Origin: Actinomadura luteofluorescens
GTDB lineage: Bacteria; Actinomycetota; Actinomycetes; Streptosporangiales; Streptosporangiaceae
NCBI RefSeq assembly: GCF_013409365.1
Contig: NZ_JACCBA010000001.1
Span: 3,038,001 to 3,102,000 of the forward strand
DNA length: 64,000 bases
Direction: 5' to 3'
The notes beneath the pieces were generated by a model that ran no database searches, was not told where the DNA came from, and saw only the letters and a list, made by a program, of their open reading frames with translations. Shown here piece by piece: positions 35,313 to 42,332 of the stretch (its first letter is position 1; every line of letters begins with the position of its first letter). Made by a program: the position numbers and the translations under genes.

Positions 35313-36326
35313 GTGCCGGCGATCAGCCGTCCCACCAGCAAGGACGTGGCTCAGGAGGCCGGGGTCTCGCAGTCCACGGTCTCGCTCGTGCTGGGCGGCA
35401 AGTGGAGCGGGCGCGTCTCCCCCGCGACCGCGCGCAGCGTGCGGAACGCCGCCGAGCGGCTCGGCTACCGGCCCAACCAGGCGGCCCGGAACCTGCGGCT
35501 CGGGACGACCCGGACCGTCCTGCTGATGGTGCCGACCCTGACCGCGCCGTTCTTCGGCCCCGTGTACACGGGCGCCGCGCGGGTCGCGGCCCGGCACGGC
35601 TTCGGCGTCGTGGTCTCGACCTGGCCGGACGACGCGGCGGGACGCGCCGACGGCCCGTTCGCGGCCCCGGACGAGGCGATCGACGGCGTCCTCGCGTCCT
35701 CGATGGCCGCGCGGACGCTCGGCGAGTTCCGCGAGACGCCCGTCGTGATGCTGGACAGCGGCCCGGACGGGCGGCCCGGCGCCCCCGCCCCCACGGTCGA
35801 CTTCGGCGTGGCCGACGGGATGCGGGAGATCGCGGCGCACCTCGCGGACCTCGGCCACCGCCGGATCGGGCACGTGGCCGCCGCCCTGGACCAGTGGACG
35901 TTCCACGCCCGCGCGGACGCCCTCGCCGAGGTCGTCGCGCGCCTGCCGGACGGCGTCCTGACCCGGGCCGGCTGCGCGATCGACGTCGCCTCGGCCAAGG
36001 ACGCCGCCACCCGGCTGCTCACCGGCCCCGAGCCGCCGACCGCCCTGGTCTGCGACGACGACCTGATCGCGGCGGGCGCGTACAAGGCGGCCCGCGCGCT
36101 GGGCCTGGACGTCCCGTCCGACGTGTCGGTCACCGGCTTCGACGACGTGCTGCTGGCGACGGCGCTGGAACCCGAGCTGACGACCGTCCGGCTGCCGGCC
36201 GAGGAACTGGGCGCGCAGGGCATGGCGGCGCTCCTCGACCTCCTCGGCGGCCGCCGCCCGGCCCCCCGCGTCCTGCCGGGCGAGCTCGTCGTCCGCGGCT
36301 CCACGGCACCGCCGCGCGCCCGCTGA
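35313..36326 (+). CDS. LacI/GalR family regulator
   Basis: A 337-residue regulator. The N-terminal HTH, SKDVAQEAGVSQSTVSLVLGG, is followed by the hinge YRPNQAARNLRLGTTRTVLL. The periplasmic-binding-like domain shows HRRIGHVAA and DVPSDVSVTGFDDVLLATALEPELTTVRLP. Normal length for the family. The GTG start has GGGAGG five bases upstream. Sugar or other small-molecule ligand unknown. It is divergent from the MFS gene, which is its likely target through the tandem TACGTA repeats. Confidence 0.9.
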   Translation: MPAISRPTSKDVAQEAGVSQSTVSLVLGGKWSGRVSPATARSVRNAAERLGYRPNQAARNLRLGTTRTVLLMVPTLTAPFFGPVYTGAARVAARHGFGVVVSTWPDDAAGRADGPFAAPDEAIDGVLASSMAARTLGEFRETPVVMLDSGPDGRPGAPAPTVDFGVADGMREIAAHLADLGHRRIGHVAAALDQWTFHARADALAEVVARLPDGVLTRAGCAIDVASAKDAATRLLTGPEPPTALVCDDDLIAAGAYKAARALGLDVPSDVSVTGFDDVLLATALEPELTTVRLPAEELGAQGMAALLDLLGGRRPAPRVLPGELVVRGSTAPPRAR

Positions 36327-36392
36327 ACGGCCCGGGCGTTCCGGCTCGCCCCGGCTTCTCTTCTTCTGGGAAAGCAGGGGTATAAGGCGCGC

Positions 36393-37427
36393 ATGGGATC
36401 CCATCCATCCGAGACCGACTTCGACGAGGATCCGGCCAACCGGATCGGCTCCGCGCCGCCGCGGACGCGAGCCTGGCGCGGCGGCGCGATCGAGGCGGAG
36501 GGCTTCCCCGTCGCGCGGCTGAGCGACTACCTGGAGCGCCCGGACATGGTCGTGTGGCTCGACCTGTGCGCGCCGCGGCGCGAGGACCTCCACGTGGTCA
36601 GCGACGAGCTCGGCCTCGACCCCGTCGCCGTCGAGGACGCGGTGTCCCGGCACGAGCGGGCGAAGCTCGACCGCTACGAGGGGTACGCGTTCCTCAACGT
36701 CTACGTCCCGGTGGTGACCGACGGCGAGCTGGCGATGCACGAGGTGTCGGCGTTCCTCAGCGAGCGCGCCCTCGTCACGGTCCGGCAGGACCGCGGGTTC
36801 GACGTCGACGCGCTCGTCCGCCGCTGGGACCAGACCCCGCACGCCGGGTTCGACGAGCCGACCGCGGCGTTCCTGCTCTACGGCCTGCTCGACCTGGTCA
36901 TCGACCTGCAGCTGACGGCCGTCCAGGCGCTGGACGACGAGGCCGACGCGGTCGAGGACCTCGTCTTCGACGACGCGTTCCCGGTCAAGGAGATCCAGCG
37001 GCGCAGCTACCGGCTGCGCAAGAACCTGACCGCGCTGCGGCGGATCGCGCTGCCGATGCGGGAGGTGCTCAACACGCTGCTGCGCCGCGACCTGAAGATC
37101 GTCCCGCCGCCGCTGGTCCCCTACTTCCAGGACGTCTACGACCACACGCTGCGCGTCGGGGAGTCGACCGACGGCCTGCGCGACCTCGTCGCCGACCTGC
37201 TGGAGACGCGGCTGGCGCTGCAGGGCAACCGGATGAACGAGGTGATGAAGAAGGTCACCAGCTGGGCGGCGATCATCGCGGTGCCGACCGCGGTCACCGG
37301 GTTCTACGGACAGAACGTCCCCTACCCGGGGTTCTCCCAGCACTCCGGCTTCATCGCCAGCACGGTCATCGTCGTCGTCTGCAGCCTCTCCCTCTACGTG
37401 ATCTTCAAGGTGCGCAACTGGCTCTGA
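36393..37427 (+). CDS. corA: CorA-family divalent metal transporter
   Basis: A 344-residue protein with the CorA plan: a long acidic/helical cytosolic N-terminal domain, two C-terminal transmembrane helices (about residues 287-305 and 320-338) and a short basic tail. In CorA the first helix ends in the selectivity motif GMN; here it is GQN (TGFYGQNVPYPGF). I recall this variant in actinobacterial homologues, but it could change the ion preferred. It probably carries Mg2+ or Co2+. No metal-responsive element is seen upstream. Confidence 0.85.
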   Translation: MGSHPSETDFDEDPANRIGSAPPRTRAWRGGAIEAEGFPVARLSDYLERPDMVVWLDLCAPRREDLHVVSDELGLDPVAVEDAVSRHERAKLDRYEGYAFLNVYVPVVTDGELAMHEVSAFLSERALVTVRQDRGFDVDALVRRWDQTPHAGFDEPTAAFLLYGLLDLVIDLQLTAVQALDDEADAVEDLVFDDAFPVKEIQRRSYRLRKNLTALRRIALPMREVLNTLLRRDLKIVPPPLVPYFQDVYDHTLRVGESTDGLRDLVADLLETRLALQGNRMNEVMKKVTSWAAIIAVPTAVTGFYGQNVPYPGFSQHSGFIASTVIVVVCSLSLYVIFKVRNWL

Positions 37428-37459
37428 CCCGCCGCGTCCGGCGAGGTCAGCGCGGCGGT

Positions 37460-37475
37460 ATATGCGTTCGCATAT
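37460..37475. promoter_or_regulatory. Palindrome upstream of the beta-lactamase
   Basis: ATATGCG-TT-CGCATAT, a perfect 7-bp inverted repeat in an AT-rich island 60 bp before the beta-lactamase start. No known regulator is adjacent. It may be an operator. Confidence 0.45.
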
Positions 37476-37535
37476 CGAGACCCACGTCATATCAATATTG
37501 GACATGCCGTTCGCGGCTCTGGTCTGCTCTCCGGC

Positions 37536-38489
37536 ATGACGACCCACAGCATCCGCGACCGGCGGCTCGGCGCCGCCGCTCTCGCCCTGACGACCATCGC
37601 CGGCCTCGCCGGCTGCGGTTCCGGCACCGACCCGGACGTGCGGAGCGCGGCGCCGCGCAGCGCCACCTCCACGATCGCCGTCGATCCCGCGCAGGCGAAG
37701 GTGACCGCGCAGATCGGCCGCCTCGAAGCGACCCACCACGTGCGCATCGGCGCCTTCGCGATCGACACCGGCAACGGGCGCAAGGTCTCCCACCGGCCGG
37801 ACGAGCGCTTCGCGTTCGCCTCCACGTTCAAGGCGATGGCGTGCGGCGCGGTGCTGCGCAAGGCCCGGCAGTCCGACCCCGGCCTGCTCGACAAGGTGAT
37901 CCACTACACCAGGGACGATCTGGTCGCCGGCTCCCGCGAGACCGAGAAGCACGTGGACACCGGCATGACCGTCGCCGCCCTGTGCCACGCGGCCATCACC
38001 CAGAGCGACAACACCGCCGGGAACCTGGTGCTGAAGGAGATCGGCGGGCCCGCCGGGCTCACCGCCTTCTTCCGCTCGCTCGGCGACACGGTGAGCCGCA
38101 GCGACCGCTGGGAGACCGACCTCAACATCTGGAAGCCGGGCGAACTGCGCGACACCACCGCGCCGCGCCCGTGGGCGGGCGACCTGCGGGCCCTCACCGT
38201 CGGCGACGCGCTCGTCCCGGCCGACCGCAAGCAGCTCATCGACTGGATGAAGGCGACCGTCACCGGGGACAAGCGCATCCGGGCCGGGCTCCCCAAGAGC
38301 TGGACGGTCGGCGACAAGACCGGCACCGGCGGGGTCTACGGCACCGCGAACGACATCGCGATCGCATGGCCGCCGTCCGGCGCCCCGCTGGTCATCGTGA
38401 TCACCACGAACGGGCTCACCGCCGACGCGGAGACGGACGACAGGGCCGTCGCCCAGACCGCCCGCGTCCTCGCCGGCGCGCTCCGCTAG
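37536..38489 (+). CDS. bla: Class A beta-lactamase (lipoprotein)
   Basis: A 317-residue serine beta-lactamase. The signal peptide ends in the lipobox LAGC (Cys27), so it is anchored outside. The complete active site is present: S96-T-F-K99, S157-D-N159, E193 in the omega-loop ETDLN, and K261-T-G263, with RDTTAPRPW before it. By family knowledge it hydrolyses penicillins and perhaps cephalosporins; the spectrum cannot be read from sequence. It is convergent with a penicillin-binding protein gene, and a perfect 34-bp palindrome lies between them. No BlaI/BlaR pair is nearby. Confidence 0.93.
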   Translation: MTTHSIRDRRLGAAALALTTIAGLAGCGSGTDPDVRSAAPRSATSTIAVDPAQAKVTAQIGRLEATHHVRIGAFAIDTGNGRKVSHRPDERFAFASTFKAMACGAVLRKARQSDPGLLDKVIHYTRDDLVAGSRETEKHVDTGMTVAALCHAAITQSDNTAGNLVLKEIGGPAGLTAFFRSLGDTVSRSDRWETDLNIWKPGELRDTTAPRPWAGDLRALTVGDALVPADRKQLIDWMKATVTGDKRIRAGLPKSWTVGDKTGTGGVYGTANDIAIAWPPSGAPLVIVITTNGLTADAETDDRAVAQTARVLAGALR

Positions 38490-38508
38490 AAGCCCGTGGC
38501 ACGACGAT

Positions 38509-38542
38509 CGCCCCTGGTGCCGGACGTCCGGCACCAGGGGCG
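38509..38542. terminator. Bidirectional terminator between bla and pbp
   Basis: A perfect 34-bp palindrome with a 15-bp stem (CGCCCCTGGTGCCGG paired with its complement) and an ACGT loop, between two convergent stop codons (38489 and 38568). It has no T tract, as is usual in actinomycetes. Confidence 0.75.
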
Positions 38543-38567
38543 GCGCGCGGCAGAGGCCGCCCGCGGC

Positions 38568-40217
38568 TCAGAGCGCCCTGAGGAACTTCGCGGCGATGGG
38601 CGCGGCGGCCTCGGCTCCGGTGCCGCCGCCCTCGACGATCACGGCGAAGGCGACGTCCTTGCGGTACCCGATGAACCAGGCGTGGGTCGGCGGGTCGTCG
38701 CCCTCGCCGAACTCCGCGGTGCCGGTCTTGCCCGCCGTCCCGGACGGGAAGTCGACGCCGGACGCGGTGCCCTCGCTGACGACCGCCGGCATGAGGGCGT
38801 GCAGGGCCTTCTCGACGGCGGGCTCCAGCCGCTTCGGCGGCTCGGGCTTGCGGCCTCCGGAGTCGGCGGCCCGCGCGGCGAGGGACGCCTCGACCAGGCG
38901 GGGCGAGCGCCAGGTGCCGTCGGCCGCGGCCGCGGCGACGCTCGCCATGTTGAGCGGGCTGGTCAGCACCTGGCCCTGCCCGAAGGACGCGGCGGCGAAG
39001 GCGGTGTCGTCCTTGTTGTCGGGGAACGCGGCGCGGACCGCGGGGAGCCCCGCGATGATCGGGGCGTTGAACCCGAACTGGGCGGCGACCTGGGCGAGCC
39101 GCTTCTCGCCGAGCTTGTCCACGGCCAGGCGCGCGAACGTGGTGTTGCAGGAGTGCGCGAACGCCTCGCGGAGCGGGACCGTCCCGAAGTCCTCGTGCTT
39201 GTAGTTGTGGAACGACCGGCCGCCGACCGCGGTGGTCGCCGGGCAGGCGACGTTCGACCCCGGGGACAGGCCGCCCGCGACGAGCGCGGCGGCCGTGACG
39301 ACCTTGAACGTCGAGCCCGGCGGGTACCGGCCCATCAGCGCCCGGTTGTAGCCGCCGGGCTGGTTCGCCACGGCGAGGATCTCGCCCGTGGACGGGCGCA
39401 GCGCCACCATGGACGCCGGCTTGGCCGCCCCGGCGACCGCCTGCCCGGCGGCGGCCTGCGCCTTCGGGTCGATGGTCGTCTTCACGGGCTCGCCCTGGGC
39501 GCCGCCGAACCGCTGCAGCGTCTTCACCGGGACGCCTCCGGCGTCCACGATCTGCACGGCGAGCGCGGGCTTGCCGGAGAGGCGGCGCTCGTACTGCTGC
39601 TGGAGGCCGTCCACGCCGGCCGGGTCGCCCTTGCGGTACGGGGCGCCGAGCTTGCCCGCCGCCTCGGCGGACACGGGGCCGACCTGCCCGGCGAGCTGCC
39701 GCGCGGACCCGGACGGCGAGGACCCGAGGTCGCTTCCGTCCGCCGCGAGCACGGGGGCGCGGTCGGGCCAGGCGCGCGACGCGCGCAGCCGCTGCCCCTC
39801 CTTGAGCTCCGGGTACATGACCTGCGGCGACCAGCGGACGCGCCAGTCGCCGTCCTTCTTGACCATCGGCAGCGACCCGTCGTACTTCCACGTCCGGTCG
39901 CCGGCCAGCGTCACCTCGGCGCTGTAGGCCCCGCCGACCGCGTCGCCCTTGGGACGTCCCACGGAGGCGACCGTGTAGCGCTGCCTGACGACGCCGAGGT
40001 CGTCCCGCATCCGGGTGAACCGCGTCTCGAAGTCGGCGGGCGGGCGGTCGGTCAGTGCCTTCATCGCCGCGGCGTCGCCGCCGCTCCAGGCCGCGAGGTA
40101 GCGCTCCGCGGCGTCCCTCGGATCGTCACCGTCGCGCAGGAACCACACCGCCCCCGCCCCCACGATCACGACCGCCGCCACGACCGCGGCGACGGCGAGC
40201 ACACGGGATCGGCGCAT
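38568..40217 (-). CDS. Penicillin-binding protein, NTF2-like/transpeptidase type
   Basis: A 549-residue peptidoglycan transpeptidase. The signal anchor is at residues 6-27. Then comes an NTF2-like (MecA N-terminal-like) domain at about 32-135, a dimerisation-type linker, and the transpeptidase domain with S302-T-F-K305, S356-C-N358 and K497-T-G499. Class B PBPs with the MecA-type N-domain are frequent in actinomycetes and can have low beta-lactam affinity; that property is not established here. It is divergent from a LysR gene and convergent with a beta-lactamase gene. Confidence 0.9.
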   Translation of the reverse strand: MRRSRVLAVAAVVAAVVIVGAGAVWFLRDGDDPRDAAERYLAAWSGGDAAAMKALTDRPPADFETRFTRMRDDLGVVRQRYTVASVGRPKGDAVGGAYSAEVTLAGDRTWKYDGSLPMVKKDGDWRVRWSPQVMYPELKEGQRLRASRAWPDRAPVLAADGSDLGSSPSGSARQLAGQVGPVSAEAAGKLGAPYRKGDPAGVDGLQQQYERRLSGKPALAVQIVDAGGVPVKTLQRFGGAQGEPVKTTIDPKAQAAAGQAVAGAAKPASMVALRPSTGEILAVANQPGGYNRALMGRYPPGSTFKVVTAAALVAGGLSPGSNVACPATTAVGGRSFHNYKHEDFGTVPLREAFAHSCNTTFARLAVDKLGEKRLAQVAAQFGFNAPIIAGLPAVRAAFPDNKDDTAFAAASFGQGQVLTSPLNMASVAAAAADGTWRSPRLVEASLAARAADSGGRKPEPPKRLEPAVEKALHALMPAVVSEGTASGVDFPSGTAGKTGTAEFGEGDDPPTHAWFIGYRKDVAFAVIVEGGGTGAEAAAPIAAKFLRAL

Positions 40218-40373
40218 CGTCGAACTCCTTCTCCCCCTGATAGACCCGGCGGCCGGGCGATCCGCCGAAGACGCGGATGACCGCCGGGGGGCACCAGGAC
40301 ACCAGGCGTCGCCCTAAAAGTCCAAGATTGATATCGGTCCAGATGAATATCCGTTTTGGTATCATCACTGGTC

Positions 40374-41345
40374 GTGAACCTGGTCGGGCATCTGCGGTGC
40401 TTCGTCGTCGTGGCCGAAGAGCTGCACTTCGGCCGCGCGGCCGAGCGTCTCGGCATGGCGCAGCCGCCGCTGAGCCAGCGTATCCAGCGGCTGGAGAAGG
40501 AGCTCGGCGTGCGGTTGTTCGACCGGTCCAGCCGGCGGGTGCGGCTCACCGCGCCGGGCGGTCTGCTGCTGGAGGAGGCGCGTGACATCCTCACCCGCGT
40601 GGACCGCGTCTACTCCGTCTCCGAGCGCGCCCGGCTGGGCGAGGTCGGGACGGTGCGCGCGGGCCTGCCGAGCGACCTCGGCGGCCGGGTCGTCGCCGCG
40701 CTGATCGCCGCGTTCCGGGAGCGCCGCCCGGACCTGCGGCTCGACCTGCGCGAGACGGGCACCGACCAGCAGATCCGCGCGCTCGCCGAGGGCGCGCTGG
40801 ACGCCGGGGTGGTGCGGCACCCGTGCGACGCCCGCGGGCTGGAACTCGGCCCGATGCTGGCGCAGCCGCTCGGCGTGCTGCTGCCCGCCGGGGACCGCGC
40901 CGCGCGACCGGGCGCGCCCCCGGAGGTGCATCTGGCCGACCTCGGCACCCGCGACGTCGTCGTCCCGCCGCGCGAGGAGGCGCCCGGCGCGCACGACGAG
41001 GTGCTCGCGGGCTGCCGCCGGCACGGGTACGCGCCCGCGGTCGTCCACGAGGCGCGGCATCCGGGGTTCGCGCTGGGGCTCGTCCTCGCGGGGTCGGCCG
41101 TGGCGCTCGTCCCGCGCACCGACGACACCGCCGGGGTGGTGTGGCGGCCGCTGGCGGGCGAGCCGCTCGCCTGGCGGACGTCCTGCGCCTGGCGGCGGGC
41201 CCGCGACCCCGAGCACGCCCGCGCCATCGCCGACTTCACCGCCGTCGCGACCGCGGTGCTGCGCGGCGAGGCCGGCATGGCGCCGCTCGACCGGGCCCCC
41301 GCCCGCCGGGTCGTCCCGCGCCCGTCCTCCGGGTTCCTGGCATGA
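40374..41345 (+). CDS. LysR-family regulator
   Basis: A 323-residue LysR protein. The N-terminal HTH reads LRCFVVVAEELHFGRAAERLGMAQPPLSQRIQRLEKELGVRLFDRSSRRVRLT. The effector domain follows. I place the start at the GTG at 40374; the frame is open six codons further. The stop overlaps the ATG of the next gene (ATGA), so it is translationally coupled to a beta-lactamase-like protein. An AT-rich stretch with GATAT...ATATC half-sites (40330-40351) lies just before it. Confidence 0.88.
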   Translation: MNLVGHLRCFVVVAEELHFGRAAERLGMAQPPLSQRIQRLEKELGVRLFDRSSRRVRLTAPGGLLLEEARDILTRVDRVYSVSERARLGEVGTVRAGLPSDLGGRVVAALIAAFRERRPDLRLDLRETGTDQQIRALAEGALDAGVVRHPCDARGLELGPMLAQPLGVLLPAGDRAARPGAPPEVHLADLGTRDVVVPPREEAPGAHDEVLAGCRRHGYAPAVVHEARHPGFALGLVLAGSAVALVPRTDDTAGVVWRPLAGEPLAWRTSCAWRRARDPEHARAIADFTAVATAVLRGEAGMAPLDRAPARRVVPRPSSGFLA

Positions 41346-42247
41346 GCGAGGTGCCGCTCAGGAGGGCGAGCGCGGCCGAGCGGATCAATGCCGCGTTCCG
41401 GTCCGCGGGCGTGACCGGGTTCCTGCACGTCGTCGACATCGACACCGGGCGGGACGTCGCGGTCGGCGCCGACGAGCCGGTGGTGCTCGCGTCGGTGTTC
41501 AAGGTGCCGCTGCTCGTCGCGTTCCACCGGCAGGCCGCCGAGGGCGTGCTGGACCCGGCCGAGCAGGTCACGCTGCGCCCGGGCGACCGCACCGCCGGGC
41601 CGACCGGGGTGTCGGCGCTGCTGGACGAGGTCCGCATGTCGCTGCGCGACCTCACCTGCCTGATGATCACCGTCAGCGACAACGCCGCCGCCGACGTCGT
41701 GATGGACCGGGTCGGCCTGGACGCGGTCAACGCGGCGGCCGCCGACCTCGGGCTCCGCGACACCGTCATCGAGGGCAACGGCCGCGACCTGCACGAGTCG
41801 CTGCTCGCCGACGCCGGCGCGGACAGCGTCGCCGAGGTCTGGGCGCGGCTGGACGAGCCGGGCGTCCAGGGCCGGCTGCGCGCCCTCGACCCGCTGCGCA
41901 CGAGCCGCAGCACCCCCCGCGACATGACCCGGCTGCTGTCGATGATCTGGCGGGACGAGGCCGCCCCGCCCGCCGAGTCGGCGGCGATGCGCCGCCTGTT
42001 CGGCCTCCAGGTGTGGCCGCACCGCCTGTCGTCGGGGTTCCCCTACGACGACGTCGTCGTCAGCGGCAAGACCGGCACCCTGCCGACCCTGCGCAACGAG
42101 GTGGGCGCGGTCGAGTACCCCGACGGGGCCCGCTACGCGGTGGCGGTCTTCACCAGGTCGATGGTGCCCGTCGCCGTCCTCCCGGAGGCCGACGCGGTCA
42201 TCGGCGCCGCCGCCCGGATCGCCGTGGAGTCGCTCCGCCGCCCCTGA
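41342..42247 (+). CDS. Cytosolic class A beta-lactamase-like serine hydrolase
   Basis: A 301-residue protein of the class A beta-lactamase fold with S51-V-F-K54, S112-D-N114, STPRDMTRLL and K243-T-G245. It has no signal peptide or lipobox, so it should stay in the cytosol. The omega-loop motif ExELN with the deacylating Glu166 is not clear; HESLL near residue 151 is the nearest candidate. It may therefore be a serine hydrolase or esterase rather than a resistance enzyme. Its ATG overlaps the stop of a LysR regulator (ATGA), an ampR-ampC-like pairing but in the same direction. Confidence 0.8.
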   Translation: MSEVPLRRASAAERINAAFRSAGVTGFLHVVDIDTGRDVAVGADEPVVLASVFKVPLLVAFHRQAAEGVLDPAEQVTLRPGDRTAGPTGVSALLDEVRMSLRDLTCLMITVSDNAAADVVMDRVGLDAVNAAAADLGLRDTVIEGNGRDLHESLLADAGADSVAEVWARLDEPGVQGRLRALDPLRTSRSTPRDMTRLLSMIWRDEAAPPAESAAMRRLFGLQVWPHRLSSGFPYDDVVVSGKTGTLPTLRNEVGAVEYPDGARYAVAVFTRSMVPVAVLPEADAVIGAAARIAVESLRRP

Positions 42248-42332
42248 ACGGGCGGTGCGGCCCGGGCGCCACAGCACCCGCTCTGAAAACATAAGCTGTA
42301 CCCCTGTTTTGGACGTTCTTGGAGAGTGTTCG

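Noticed and set aside
40330..40351. LysR box (GATAT...ATATC) upstream of the LysR gene
   Set aside because: The symmetry is imperfect and the stretch runs close to the coding start; too weak to list as a site.
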